Positions 1-11,071 are shown, numbered from the stretch's first letter. The stretch is 64,000 nucleotides of DNA from Verrucomicrobiaceae bacterium UBA7681 (GCA_002482965.1 DLGZ01000048.1:257935-321934); one strand, 5' to 3'. The notes: generated by a model not told the origin, from the sequence alone. A program made the numbers and translations.

Positions 1-143
1 CGATGCAGGCTTGCGCCGTGCATCTTCGCGACCGCACTCCAAAACGCTGTCGCGTTGCTCTATTGCCCTCGGCCTGTGGCTATCAAGGTTCATCACGAAG
101 CGGATGGAAGGACTGTGCTGTCTGGGGACGTAGTAAGCGCTCC

Positions 144-2753
144 ATGCTTCGTTTGCTTTTCCAGCTTGGTTTTCTGATGGTCTCCGCCGGCGTGTTTGCT
201 GCGGAGCATTGGGCATTTCAGCCGCTGAGGCCTGCGACGATGGGCAGCATTGATGAGTTTGTGCGGCGCAAGCTGGAGGAGCAGGGGCTGAAGCCATCGC
301 CACGGGCGGATGCGCGAACGTTGGCCCGCCGGGCCAGCTTTGATCTCACGGGGCTGCCGCCTGAGGGCATGGATGGCGGGTCGTTTTCGCAACTGGTGGA
401 CAGGCTGCTGGCTTCGCCGCAGTACGGGGAGCAATGGGCGCGACATTGGCTGGATGTGGCGCGGTATTCGGACACGAAAGGCTATGTGTATGCGCGTGAG
501 GAAAAGCGCTGGGTGCATGCCACGGGGTATCGCGACTGGGTGGTGCGGGCACTTTGCGAGGACATGCCGTATGATCGTTTTCTGCTGCTGCAGATGGCGG
601 CGGACCAAGTGGTGCCAAAGGGCTCGCCTGATCTGGCGGCGATGGGATTTCTCACGCTGGGGAGGCGCTTTCTTGGCGTTACGCATGACATCATTGATGA
701 CCGCATTGATGTGGTGACGCGGGGCACGCTGGGGCTAACCGTGGCGTGCGCGCGGTGTCATGATCATAAGTTTGATCCCATTCCAACGCGTGACTATTAT
801 GCGCTGTATGGTGTGTTTCAAAGCTGCGCGGAGGCGGTGGTGCCGTGTGCGACGGGGGAAGATCCGAAGCTGGCGGAGCTGGTGAAGAAGAATCGTGATC
901 TCATGATGAAACGGCGTGAGGAGCAGATGGCGCGCACGCGGGCGCGGGTGGGAGATTATCAGAAGGCGCTGTCGGAACTGGAGAAGTATCCTGAGCAGGG
1001 CTTTGACCAGATTATCGATGAGAAGGACCTTAATCCCTTCATTGTGCATCGCTGGAAGGCGTGGGTGGAAACGCATCCGGGAATCGAGCTGACTGAGGAA
1101 GTGCTGAAGAGGCCTGATTCGCCGGCTTATGTGCCTGACGAGCACATCACGAACAATGAGATGTATTTCCCCACGGGGGTCATCACCGAACTGTGGAAGG
1201 CGCAGAGCGAGGTGGACCGCTTCATTATTCAAAACAACGGTGCCTCTCCCCATGCGACCGTTTTGGTGGATCGTGAGCGTGCGGCCACGCCGCGTGTTTT
1301 CATCCGGGGGAATGCATTGACGAAGGGCGATGCGGTGCCTCGGCAGTTTCTGAGCTTGTTTGGCGCGCAGCAGCCTTTCACGCAGGGCAGCGGGAGGCTT
1401 GAGCTTGCGAAGGCGATCATTGATCCGCGCAATCCGCTGACGGCACGTGTGATGGTGAACCGCATCTGGCAGCACCACTTTGGACGCGGGCTGGTGAGTA
1501 CACCGAGCGATTTCGGCAAGCAAGGCACAGCGCCGAGCCATCCCGAATTGCTCGACTGGCTGGCGCGGCGATTTATTGATTCGGGTTGGAGCATCAAGGC
1601 GATGCACCGGCTGATCATGATGTCGGAGACGTATCAGCAGAGCAGTGGTGGTGGAGCGGTGGATCCGGCGCATGCGGATCCGGACAACCGGCTGCTGTGG
1701 CGCATGAGCCCGCACCGACTCAGCTTTGAGGAAGCGCGAGATGCGTGGCTGATGGCTGCGGGACGGCTGAATTCGCAGGTGGGCGGTGGTCCCCTGCCCT
1801 TGTTTGCTGCGAGCAACCAACGCCGCACGCTCTACACGCTGGTGGACCGTGAGAACTTGCCTGCGGTGATGCGCACTTTTGATTTTGCCAATCCGGATCT
1901 TTCCATCCCGCAGCGCACGGAGACGACGGTGCCGCAGCAGGCGCTGTTTGGCATGAACCATCCGTTCGTGGTGCAGCAAGCGAAGTCGCTGCTGGGGCGT
2001 GCGGACGTCAAAGCGGCGGATGCGACTGGGCGTGTGAAGCGCCTATATTGGCATCTGTTTCAGCGGGTGCCGACGGCGGATGAAATGGAGCAGGCGCTGC
2101 GTTTTGTGCAGGGGGATGAGCCACGAGTTATCGTGGAGGTGGATCACTCGAAGTCGTGGCAGTATGGTGTGGGAGAGTGGGATGAGGGCATAGGAAAAGT
2201 GAAGGATTTTAAACCGATGCCGCACTTCACTGGCAGTGCGTGGCAGGGGGATGAGGCATGGCCGAATGAGAAGCTGGGCTGGGCGCAGCTCACGGCGACG
2301 GGCGGGCATCCGGGGAATGACCGCAAGCATGCGGTGGTGCGCCGCTGGATCGCGCCTGCGGACGGCACGTATGCGGTGAAGTCCACTCTGCTGCATGAGC
2401 CGGCGCCTGGTGATGGCATTCGCTCTTTCATCAGCCACAGCCAGCAGGGGCGCCTGCATGCGGGGAGGCTGCATCAAGGGAGTGCGGACCTGAACTTTGA
2501 CACGCTGGCTTTCAAAGCGGGCGAGACGCTCGACTTCGTGGTGGACATCGGCGAGGTGCTGAACAGCGACCAGTTTCTGTGGTCGATGCGGATTCATCAG
2601 ACCGGCAACGTGGGTGCGGGTGGTGATGACGTTCCGGCGCAGACTTGGGAGGCTGAAAAAGATTTTGGTGCACAGCCGCGCTCGAGGCTCAACAACTGGG
2701 AGCAGCTGGTGCAGGTGCTGATGCTGGCGAACGAGTTTATGTTTGTGGATTGA
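144..2753 (+). CDS. Exported DUF1549/DUF1553 domain protein
   Basis: This is an 869-residue exported protein of the PVC-specific DUF1549/DUF1553 class; its biochemical role is not established. I start at the ATG at 144 because it gives a signal peptide (MLRLLFQLGFLMVSAGVFA) followed at once by the typical HWAFQP opening; reading could begin further upstream but adds only a charged leader. DUF1549 covers roughly residues 20-225 and holds a CxxCH-like motif, CARCHDHKFDP, at 202-206. DUF1553 follows, with the family blocks NPLTARVMVNRIWQHHFG and ETTVPQQALFGMNHPF. The N-terminal cytochrome domain often found in this family is absent. A roughly 150-residue insert near the C terminus looks like a beta-rich carbohydrate-binding or jelly-roll module. 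It lies 6 bases upstream of a DUF1501 gene, the usual pairing. Confidence 0.9.
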   Translation: MLRLLFQLGFLMVSAGVFAAEHWAFQPLRPATMGSIDEFVRRKLEEQGLKPSPRADARTLARRASFDLTGLPPEGMDGGSFSQLVDRLLASPQYGEQWARHWLDVARYSDTKGYVYAREEKRWVHATGYRDWVVRALCEDMPYDRFLLLQMAADQVVPKGSPDLAAMGFLTLGRRFLGVTHDIIDDRIDVVTRGTLGLTVACARCHDHKFDPIPTRDYYALYGVFQSCAEAVVPCATGEDPKLAELVKKNRDLMMKRREEQMARTRARVGDYQKALSELEKYPEQGFDQIIDEKDLNPFIVHRWKAWVETHPGIELTEEVLKRPDSPAYVPDEHITNNEMYFPTGVITELWKAQSEVDRFIIQNNGASPHATVLVDRERAATPRVFIRGNALTKGDAVPRQFLSLFGAQQPFTQGSGRLELAKAIIDPRNPLTARVMVNRIWQHHFGRGLVSTPSDFGKQGTAPSHPELLDWLARRFIDSGWSIKAMHRLIMMSETYQQSSGGGAVDPAHADPDNRLLWRMSPHRLSFEEARDAWLMAAGRLNSQVGGGPLPLFAASNQRRTLYTLVDRENLPAVMRTFDFANPDLSIPQRTETTVPQQALFGMNHPFVVQQAKSLLGRADVKAADATGRVKRLYWHLFQRVPTADEMEQALRFVQGDEPRVIVEVDHSKSWQYGVGEWDEGIGKVKDFKPMPHFTGSAWQGDEAWPNEKLGWAQLTATGGHPGNDRKHAVVRRWIAPADGTYAVKSTLLHEPAPGDGIRSFISHSQQGRLHAGRLHQGSADLNFDTLAFKAGETLDFVVDIGEVLNSDQFLWSMRIHQTGNVGAGGDDVPAQTWEAEKDFGAQPRSRLNNWEQLVQVLMLANEFMFVD

Positions 2754-2759
2754 TTACCT

Positions 2760-4127
2760 ATGACACCCATTCTTAACCGCCGTGATTTTCTGCGCCGCTC
2801 CGGCATGGGGCTGGGCATGCTGGGGCTAGCGGATCTGCATGCGGCCGCCAGTGCCAGGAGCAGCGCGCACTTTGCGCCGAAGGCGAAGCGGGTGATCCAT
2901 TTCTTTCTCAATGGCGGGCCGTCGCATGTGGATACGTTTGATCCAAAGCCGGCACTGGCGCGGTATGAGGGAAGGCCGGTGCCGAGCCATCGGCTGACGG
3001 AGCGGAAGACGGGTGCGGCGTTTCCTTCGCCGTTCAAGTTTCAGCGTTATGGGCAGAGCGGGATTGAGGTGAGTGAGCTGTTTGCGAAGACGGCGGCACA
3101 CATTGATGACATCGCGGTGATTCGATCCATGCAGGCGCAGGTGCCGAACCATGAGCCGTCGCTGATGCTGATGAATTGCGGGGATTCGGTGCAGCCGAGG
3201 CCGAGCCTGGGATCTTGGCTGACGTATGGGCTGGGCAGTGCGAATGAAAATTTGCCGGGGTTCATTGCGATGTGTCCGGGTGGGATGCCCATCAAGGGTG
3301 CGGAGAACTGGCAGTCGGCGTTTTTGCCGGGGGCGTTTCAGGGTACGTATGTGGACTCGAAGCACCAGGAGGTGGATCGATTGATTGAAAACATCCGCAG
3401 CCCACATGCGGACGCGCGGGTGCAACTGCGGCAACTGGAGCTGATGCGCCGCATCAATGAGGCGCACCGGCATGAGCGTAGTGATCCACGACTGGAGGCG
3501 CGCATCCAGAGTTTTGAGCTGGCGTTTCGCATGCAGATGGAGGCGGCGGATGCGTTTGATGTGACGCAGGAGCCGCAACACATCCGTGAGATGTATGGGG
3601 AAGGCGTGCATGGGCGGCAGACTCTCATTACCCGGCGGCTGCTGGAGCGTGGGGTGCGCATGGTGCAGCTTTGGCATGGCGCGGGGCAGCCGTGGGATAA
3701 CCATGACAACATTGAGACCAATCACAGGAGGCTTGCTGGGGAGATCGACCAGCCCATTGCGGCGCTGCTGCATGATCTGAAGCAGCGCGGGATGCTGGAG
3801 GACACGCTGGTCATCTGGGGCGGTGAGTTTGGCCGCACGCCGACGGTGGAGCTGAGCGGGGGCAAGTCCAAGCTGGGGCGCGATCACAACCACTATGGAT
3901 TCAGCGTCTGGATGGCCGGGGGTGGTATCAAGGGAGGCACGGTGTACGGCAGCACGGACGAGCTGGGCTTTGCTGCGGAGCAGAACCCCACCAGCGTACA
4001 TGATCTGCATGCCACGATTCTGCATCTTCTGGGGGTGAACCACGAAGAGCTGACTTATCGATATGCGGGCCGGGATTTCCGGCTGACGGATGTACATGGA
4101 GAAGTGCTGCAGCGGATCCTAGCTTGA
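2760..4127 (+). CDS. DUF1501 family exported protein (Tat signal)
   Basis: This 455-residue DUF1501 protein belongs to a family related to alkaline phosphatase/sulfatase folds and has no proven activity. The N terminus NRRDFLRRSGMGLGMLGLADL is a twin-arginine type signal, so export is expected to occur in the folded state. Family motifs are clear: HFFLNGGPSHVDTFDPKP near the start, PSLGSWLTYGLGS, LVIWGGEFGRTP and RDHNHYGFSVWMAGGGI towards the end. It follows the DUF1549/1553 gene after 6 bases, so the two are probably cotranscribed and act together in the periplasm. A second, unpaired member of this family lies at 61602-62978. Confidence 0.92.
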   Translation: MTPILNRRDFLRRSGMGLGMLGLADLHAAASARSSAHFAPKAKRVIHFFLNGGPSHVDTFDPKPALARYEGRPVPSHRLTERKTGAAFPSPFKFQRYGQSGIEVSELFAKTAAHIDDIAVIRSMQAQVPNHEPSLMLMNCGDSVQPRPSLGSWLTYGLGSANENLPGFIAMCPGGMPIKGAENWQSAFLPGAFQGTYVDSKHQEVDRLIENIRSPHADARVQLRQLELMRRINEAHRHERSDPRLEARIQSFELAFRMQMEAADAFDVTQEPQHIREMYGEGVHGRQTLITRRLLERGVRMVQLWHGAGQPWDNHDNIETNHRRLAGEIDQPIAALLHDLKQRGMLEDTLVIWGGEFGRTPTVELSGGKSKLGRDHNHYGFSVWMAGGGIKGGTVYGSTDELGFAAEQNPTSVHDLHATILHLLGVNHEELTYRYAGRDFRLTDVHGEVLQRILA

Positions 4128-4159
4128 TTTGATGGGCTGGCCGCGAATGCTGGGACAGC

Positions 4160-4996
4160 ATGCGACTTCACCTTACTCTTGCCGCTATTCTCTTTTCCAG
4201 CCTGCTGACCAGCCACGGTCAGGAATCTGCCCCTTCCACTTCGCGTGAGGAGGTCGTGGTGGGCGGGCGGACGATCAAGCTGCCCGCGCCTGCGGGTTTT
4301 GAACGCATCGACGGCCTGAACCCTGAGGTGGATCGCATGGTGGAGGGGATGCTGCCTGCCTCCAACCGCTATCTGGCACGATTTGACCCACCGAAGAACA
4401 GTGCGTCTGATCAGGGGCGAAGTTTCAATGTGCAGGTGATGCGAAGCCTTGAGAACCGGGAAATCGGTGACCGGACATTTGGAGACATCAAACAGCAGAC
4501 CAAAGCGGAGATCGAAAAGGCGCAGGAGACCATCCGGCAGGAGATCGCCAAAGTCAGAGGGAAGGCAGAAAAGGCCTTTCAGGATGCGACCGATGCGGAC
4601 GCGGCACTCAGTCTGAGCGATGTGGTGATGCTGGGCAGTTTTGACGACTCCCAAAGCAGCCTGGGTTTCACGATGGCCCTGAACATCGCAGCCAAAGCCG
4701 GCGACAAGTCCGTGAAAAGCAAACTGGTGATCGCCAGCATGATTGTGCCAGTGAACGGACGCCTGATCTACCTGTATGCCAACGCCGATTTCAATTCCGC
4801 AGCCGACCGTGCCTGGGCTGAACAGGCGGTGACAGCCTGGCGTGATATTGTCGTTGCGGCCAATCCGCGGGTGGAGGGGCCGAAGGCTGGTGGATTTGAT
4901 TTTTCGAGGATCGGCCGCTCAGGATTGATCGGTGCTGTTATTGGAGGTGTGGTCGCGCTGGTAATGATGCTGTTTAAAAAGAAGAAACAGGCGTGA
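4160..4996 (+). CDS. Exported protein with C-terminal membrane anchor, unknown function
   Basis: I do not recognise this 278-residue protein. It has a signal peptide (MRLHLTLAAILFSSLLTSHG), a central charged stretch rich in Lys/Glu/Ala at about residues 110-150 that could form a coiled coil, and a C-terminal transmembrane segment (about 252-272) followed by KKKK. That arrangement predicts a protein facing the periplasm and held by its C terminus. It begins 32 bases after the DUF1501 gene and may share its transcript. The next gene converges on it with about 25 bases between the stops. Confidence 0.75.
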   Translation: MRLHLTLAAILFSSLLTSHGQESAPSTSREEVVVGGRTIKLPAPAGFERIDGLNPEVDRMVEGMLPASNRYLARFDPPKNSASDQGRSFNVQVMRSLENREIGDRTFGDIKQQTKAEIEKAQETIRQEIAKVRGKAEKAFQDATDADAALSLSDVVMLGSFDDSQSSLGFTMALNIAAKAGDKSVKSKLVIASMIVPVNGRLIYLYANADFNSAADRAWAEQAVTAWRDIVVAANPRVEGPKAGGFDFSRIGRSGLIGAVIGGVVALVMMLFKKKKQA

Positions 4997-5021
4997 TGGT
5001 GATGGCACGTGGTGCCTCTGT

Positions 5022-8000
5022 TCAAGGAGCCTTTAAGTACGCGATCAAATCTGACATCTGCTGAGGGGTGATGGCGGCTTCGAGACCTTCGGGCATGAGG
5101 GAGATGCCGGGGCTGGTGAGGGACTTGATTTCGCTGCGCAGGACGGTGTCGGTGCCGCCGTCGGCGCGTTTGAGGGTGAGGTTGCCGGCGGTCTCGCTGG
5201 TGATGAGGCCGGAGAGGGTGCGGCCATCGTTGGTTTCGACGATGTAGAGGGCGAAGTTGGGCGAGACTTCGCGGTTGGGGTCGAGGACGTTGGTGAGGAT
5301 TTGTTCTGCGGTCCAGGCTTTGATGGTGCCGAGGTTGGGGCCGACGTCGTTGCCTCGATCGAGATGGCGGTGGCAGACCATGCAGAGGGTTTCGTAGATT
5401 TTGGCACCTCGGGTGAGGTCTCCGGTCATTGACATGACTGGCTCGTACATAGTGATGACTTCCTTTCGATTGGAAGATCCGGCATCGCCGATGAGTTTCG
5501 CGATGCGTTCGGCGAGGGCGGGAGTTTTTTGGCGGCCTAGCGTGGCTTTTGTGGCTGTGCTGAGTTGGGCGGGAAGGATTTTTTTGGCGTCGATGGCGTC
5601 GAGGAGTTTGGCGATGCGGTCGGTGCGGGAGAGGAGGAGGGTGGCGGATTTTTCGCGGAGGGCTGGAGTCAGGTTGGGCCAGGATTCGATGAGGATGTCG
5701 GCGACGGCAGGGTCATGATACGTCCCTAGAGTTTCAAGGGCGGCGAGTTGGAGTTCGGCAGGCTGAGTGGGAATCAAAAATTTAAGTATCAGCGACGTCA
5801 TTGGCTTTAGCGACTCAAACAAAGAGAGCATTCGCAAAGCCTGCATCTTATCCGAGGTATTCGAAGAAACCTCGTCGAGCACCTGATGAGAGGCAGCCTG
5901 CCAATGAGCCACATACTCCCGGCCGCTTTGAATGTGGTACGGCTCGCTGGCTGTCAGCAGTTCTGCGGCAGCTCTACCCGATGCAGCCAAGCCTTCGGCA
6001 ATCGCCAGCATGACCTGCCGTTTTTGGGCATCCAAGAGCCGCTCGTCCGCAGCTACATTGCAAAAACAATCTGAAGGCGCAGACCACTCTCCATGCTTGC
6101 GCCCTATCATCCACCCAACATAAGAAAGCAGATGGATCTGAGGTGACTGGAGCATTTCATGATGGAGCAGACCGTCAAACAATTCCAAATCGTTATAGTT
6201 AGAACTTAGGAGTGCTGCTTCAAGCCACGGGTCGCCAGCATCAAGAAGCGCAATATCCGTCACTCCCATTTCTGGAGGACCTGACCAATAGCCATGTTTT
6301 AAACCACCAAGTGCAAATGCGGCTGCAAACCGGACCACTTTTGCAGGGTCGTTTCGCATGCTCTTTATCTCAGATGCTACAGATAAACCTTCGAGACCTG
6401 CATAAAACAGGATGCTTTGAGCTCGCACCCGTGGGTCTGAGTCATGCAGAGCTGTCCGCAGTATCTCAAGACGATCTTTGGCGAGCTCCATCTCTTGACG
6501 CCCCGGAGCAGATAACTCGTCTGGATTTAACGCGATAGCCTGAACCGCGCCTAATGCAGCGATCCGACCTTGCGCCGTCCTCCCTGTCTTCGCGATTGTC
6601 CGCAGTGGCTCCAAAGATGACTTGTCCTGCTTCTCAAACAACAAGCGCTGGGCGGTTTCGCGATGCCAGGCGTTGGGGTGATCGAGGAGGGCGACGAGAG
6701 CGGGAATGGTGGAGGTGCTGAGTTTGGGGGTGGGGCGGGGTTTGAATGATTTTGGAGCGAGGCGGTAGAGGCGGCCTTTGTCGCGGCCGCGGAGGAGGTC
6801 GATGGCGGAGTGGATGTCGTCGGGAATGCTCCAGGGGTGTTCGATAACTTCGCGGTACATGTCGCAGACGTGGAGGCAGCCGTCGGGGGCATTGACGAAG
6901 TTGACGGGACGGCACCAGAGGTCGTCGCTGGTGCAGAAGTTTTTCGTTCCATCGACCTGCACGGCTTTGAAGGTGACGCCGTCGGGGACGAGCTTCATGC
7001 GGTAGAAGAGATTGCCGGCGACGTCGGCGACGAAGACGAAGTCGCGATACTCGGGAGGGTAGGCATCGCCACGATAGACGGTGATGCCTGCGGAGGAGGT
7101 GACGACGCCGGCACCGACGAGTTCGCTCTTGGGCAGGGTACTGCCTTCCTGCACCCAGCGTTTGGCGCGGAATTCGCGCCAAGGTTCGGGCGGGCTGGTG
7201 CGATAGACGGGGAGCTGATCGCCGGCCTCGGCGCAGTCGTTGAGGGCGCTGGGGACGACGAGGTAGGGATTGCGTGCGAGGTAGCGGTAGGGCAGGACGA
7301 CGTGCTGGCAGGGGTTGCGGATGTTGCAGAGGAAGCGGTTGCCCCAGTCGTCGAAAGTGTTGCCGAAGCGTGCGCCGCCGCTTTCGAGGCGGACGTCTCC
7401 GGTGCTGGGATCGAAGCTGAAGTCGTTGCGCTTGATGGACAGGGATTTGAAGTCTGCTGGGAGAGGCATGACGGACTCGCTTCCGGGGGCGCGCTGGATT
7501 TCGCCGCCGTTGCTGCCGCCTGCGATGTAGATGCGGTGGTCGAGGCCCCAGATGGGGTTGTTCATCACGGCCTGGACGTTGAGCTTTTTGAAGCCGGTGA
7601 AGACTTTTTGCCGCACATCGGCGACGCCGTCGCCATTGGTGTCTTTGAGGTACCAGACGTCGGGGGTGGCAGTGACGAAGATGCCGCCCTTCCAGCAGGC
7701 GGCACCGGTGGGCCAGGAGAGGCCTTCGGCGAAGATGGTGGCTTTGTCGAAGATGCCGTCGCCATCGGTGTCGGTGAGGAGGCGGACTTTGCCGATGGAC
7801 TGATCGGTGGGGTTTTCCTGGGCGTGCTTGTGATGCTCCTTGTCAGTGTAGGGGTAGTCGTTCATCTCGCACACGTAGGCACGGCCATCTGCGTCATAGG
7901 TGATGGCGACGGGATCGGTGACGAGGGGCTCGGCGGCGATGAGCTGCATCTGGAAGCCGTCGAGGAGGTGGAAGGACTTCGCGGCGTTTTGCGGCTCGGT

Positions 8001-8090
8001 GGGCGGCGTGGTGGGGAACTTGAGCTCCTCGGCGGATCTGCCGGTGAGAGAGAGGCACAGAGCCAGGCATGCGATCAACGGACGTTGCAT
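5022..8090 (-). CDS. PVC-type membrane-bound dehydrogenase with HEAT repeats and C-terminal haem domain
   Basis: This 1022-residue exported protein combines a beta-propeller dehydrogenase domain (Piru_Ver N-terminal type, related to sugar/PQQ dehydrogenases), HEAT-like helical repeats and a cytochrome c tail. The signal peptide is MQRPLIACLALCLSLTGRSA. The propeller (about 35-430) shows LLDGFQMQLIAAEPLVTDP, Asp-rich TDTDGDGIFDKA and KDTNGDGVADV loops. Residues about 450-800 are helical repeats. The haem motif CMVCH lies at 903-907, followed by VGPNLG. A redox role in periplasmic carbohydrate oxidation is inferred from the family; the substrate is unknown. The part encoding residues about 480-775 has visibly lower GC than both flanks, suggesting a mosaic gene. 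Confidence 0.9.
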   Translation of the reverse strand: MQRPLIACLALCLSLTGRSAEELKFPTTPPTEPQNAAKSFHLLDGFQMQLIAAEPLVTDPVAITYDADGRAYVCEMNDYPYTDKEHHKHAQENPTDQSIGKVRLLTDTDGDGIFDKATIFAEGLSWPTGAACWKGGIFVTATPDVWYLKDTNGDGVADVRQKVFTGFKKLNVQAVMNNPIWGLDHRIYIAGGSNGGEIQRAPGSESVMPLPADFKSLSIKRNDFSFDPSTGDVRLESGGARFGNTFDDWGNRFLCNIRNPCQHVVLPYRYLARNPYLVVPSALNDCAEAGDQLPVYRTSPPEPWREFRAKRWVQEGSTLPKSELVGAGVVTSSAGITVYRGDAYPPEYRDFVFVADVAGNLFYRMKLVPDGVTFKAVQVDGTKNFCTSDDLWCRPVNFVNAPDGCLHVCDMYREVIEHPWSIPDDIHSAIDLLRGRDKGRLYRLAPKSFKPRPTPKLSTSTIPALVALLDHPNAWHRETAQRLLFEKQDKSSLEPLRTIAKTGRTAQGRIAALGAVQAIALNPDELSAPGRQEMELAKDRLEILRTALHDSDPRVRAQSILFYAGLEGLSVASEIKSMRNDPAKVVRFAAAFALGGLKHGYWSGPPEMGVTDIALLDAGDPWLEAALLSSNYNDLELFDGLLHHEMLQSPQIHLLSYVGWMIGRKHGEWSAPSDCFCNVAADERLLDAQKRQVMLAIAEGLAASGRAAAELLTASEPYHIQSGREYVAHWQAASHQVLDEVSSNTSDKMQALRMLSLFESLKPMTSLILKFLIPTQPAELQLAALETLGTYHDPAVADILIESWPNLTPALREKSATLLLSRTDRIAKLLDAIDAKKILPAQLSTATKATLGRQKTPALAERIAKLIGDAGSSNRKEVITMYEPVMSMTGDLTRGAKIYETLCMVCHRHLDRGNDVGPNLGTIKAWTAEQILTNVLDPNREVSPNFALYIVETNDGRTLSGLITSETAGNLTLKRADGGTDTVLRSEIKSLTSPGISLMPEGLEAAITPQQMSDLIAYLKAP

Positions 8091-8239
8091 GCAGTGAGGA
8101 CGGCACTAAGAGGCCGTTTCTTGCCTTGCCCCTTGCGTCCTCGGCTTGATAAGGAGGCCTTTTTCTTCATGGCAGGTTGGGATTCGACGTCCTTGCATCC
8201 CCGCCACGACTCGCCACATTACCCGCCCCTTTCCCTGCC

Positions 8240-9472
8240 ATGGCCTACATCAACGAAAACTACTGCAAGCTCAAAGCCGGTTACCTCTTCCCTGAAATCG
8301 CCCGTCGCGTGAAGGTTTTTACCGAAGCCAACACCGAAGCCGCGAAGCGCCTGATCCGCTGCGGAATCGGCGATGTGACCGAGGCGCTGCCAGAGGCCGT
8401 GCGCACGGCAATGCACAAGGCCGTGGATGAACAGGGCGACCGCGCGACCTTCCGTGGCTACGGCCCGGAGCAGGGTTACGATTTCCTGCGCAACGCCATC
8501 GCCGAGAACGACTTCAAGGCCCGTGGCATCAACGTGGAAGCCGATGAGATTTTCATCTCTGACGGCAGCAAGTGCGACACTGGGAACATCCTCGACATCT
8601 TCGGTGCGGGGAACAAGATCGCCATCACTGACCCGGTGTATCCTGTGTATGTGGATACCAATGTCATGGCTGGCAATACGGGTGATGCAGACGAAAGCGG
8701 TGCCTATGCAGGCCTGCACTATCTGAAATGCACGCCGGCCAATGGCTTTGTGCCTGAGATCCCGAATGAGCCGGTGGATCTGGCTTATTTGTGCTACCCG
8801 AACAATCCGACGGGTGCGGTGGCTACGCGTGCGCAGCTTGAAGCGTGGGTGAAATACGCGCTGGCGAACGGAACAACGATCCTGTACGACGCCGCTTACG
8901 AGGCCTTCATTCGCGATCCGGAGCTGCCGCGCTCAATCTATGAAATTGAAGGTGCGCGCGATTGCGCCATTGAGTTCCGCAGCTTCTCGAAGAACGGTGG
9001 TTTCACCGGCGTGCGCTGCGGCATTGTGATCATTCCGAAGGGCCTGATGGGCAAAACGAAAGCCGGAGGCAAACAGGCGATTCATGCGCTCTGGAGCCGC
9101 CGCCATAGCACGAAGTTCAATGGCGCCTGCTACATCGTCCAGCGCGGTGCGGAGGCGATCTACTCAGCCGAAGGCAAGGCGCAGGTCAAGGCGCTGATCG
9201 AGCACTACATGGGCAATGCTACATTGCTGGTCGAGGCTTGTAAGAAAGCGGGGCTGCAGGTCTTTGGTGGCGTCAATGCGCCTTATGTCTGGGTCGGCTG
9301 CCCGAGCGGCGTGACGAGCTGGCAGATGTTCGACAAGATGCTGAATGAAGCGAATGTGGTGATCACTCCTGGCAGCGGCTTCGGCAGTGCCGGAGAGGGG
9401 TACTTCCGTATTAGTGCGTTTAACAGCCGCGCGAATGTGGAGGAGGTGTGCCGGCGGATTGCGAAGCTGTAG
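8240..9472 (+). CDS. dapL: LL-diaminopimelate aminotransferase
   Basis: DapL converts tetrahydrodipicolinate directly to LL-diaminopimelate using glutamate, the short route to lysine and peptidoglycan. The 410-residue length from the ATG at 8240 matches the family, and this start gives the typical opening MAYINENYCKLKAGYLFPEI; an in-frame ATG at 8177 would add an unlikely leader. Fold-type I aminotransferase features are present: the YPNNPTG block at 186-192, DAAYEAF, and the PLP lysine K251 in SFSKNGGFTG. lysA, the final step of the pathway, is at 56981-58273. A hairpin with a T-run follows the stop. Confidence 0.96.
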   Translation: MAYINENYCKLKAGYLFPEIARRVKVFTEANTEAAKRLIRCGIGDVTEALPEAVRTAMHKAVDEQGDRATFRGYGPEQGYDFLRNAIAENDFKARGINVEADEIFISDGSKCDTGNILDIFGAGNKIAITDPVYPVYVDTNVMAGNTGDADESGAYAGLHYLKCTPANGFVPEIPNEPVDLAYLCYPNNPTGAVATRAQLEAWVKYALANGTTILYDAAYEAFIRDPELPRSIYEIEGARDCAIEFRSFSKNGGFTGVRCGIVIIPKGLMGKTKAGGKQAIHALWSRRHSTKFNGACYIVQRGAEAIYSAEGKAQVKALIEHYMGNATLLVEACKKAGLQVFGGVNAPYVWVGCPSGVTSWQMFDKMLNEANVVITPGSGFGSAGEGYFRISAFNSRANVEEVCRRIAKL

Positions 9473-9499
9473 TCCAAGATTCCTGATTTCTTCCTGCGT

Positions 9500-9527
9500 G
9501 GGGCGAGCTGAAAAGCTCGCTCCATTT

Positions 9528-9530
<3 letters not shown>
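9500..9530 (+). terminator. Rho-independent terminator after dapL
   Basis: A 10-bp stem (9500-9509 with 9514-9523, one G-T pair) closes on a GAAA tetraloop and is followed by ATTTTTA. It sits 27 bases after the dapL stop. The T-run is on the plus-strand side, so it serves dapL rather than the converging dGTPase gene. The arms, GGGGCGAGCT and AGCTCGCTCC, resemble a dispersed palindromic repeat. Confidence 0.75.
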
Positions 9531-10802
<1,272 letters not shown>

Positions 10803-10855
10803 GCGGTGGGTACCGCGATGCTAGCAGGTCGTGGCGGGCGGGCAAGGCCGCTGCT

Positions 10856-11071
10856 TCAGCGTTCCTTGCGGAAGGCGAACTGCTCAGGAGGCATGTAGGC
10901 TCCGTCATTCGAATCTCTTTGCCGACGTTTGCCCTCGACGAAGGCGGGCTTGAAGGGCAGATGCTGAGTCTTTTCGATCTCGACATCGGTCACACCCTTT
11001 GCCCGCAGGCGGCTGCGTTCATAAATTCGATATTTTTGGATCTCAAGCATGGGGGTTACTATCTGAGACAC
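10856..11071 (-). CDS. Small charged protein, unknown
   Basis: This possible 71-residue protein reads from a GTG at 11071; an ATG at 11050 would give 64 residues. It is rich in Arg, Lys and Glu and contains LEIQKYRIYERSRLRAKG, a helical amphipathic stretch, but no motif I recognise. It begins 18 bases after the CoA-binding protein gene on the same strand, so it would be the last gene of that small operon. No strong ribosome-binding site is visible for either start. Coding status is plausible from the spacing and the lack of a competing gene, not proven. Confidence 0.5.
   Translation of the reverse strand: MSQIVTPMLEIQKYRIYERSRLRAKGVTDVEIEKTQHLPFKPAFVEGKRRQRDSNDGAYMPPEQFAFRKER

Noticed and set aside
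735..1979. A 414-codon minus-strand frame opposite the DUF1549/1553 gene
   Set aside because: Arg/His/Leu-rich composition with no recognisable motif marks it as a shadow frame.
5004..5016. A small hairpin GGCAC-GTG-GTGCC between converging genes
   Set aside because: The stem is only 5 bp and no T-run follows on either strand.
8091..8239. A possible lysine riboswitch before dapL
   Set aside because: The sequence contains TAAGAGGCCG but is too short and lacks the conserved lysine aptamer elements.
6810..8312. A 500-codon open frame on the plus strand opposite the dehydrogenase gene
   Set aside because: It is Gly/Val/Asp/Glu-rich low-complexity translation typical of the antisense of a GC-rich gene, and the minus strand has an unmistakable protein.
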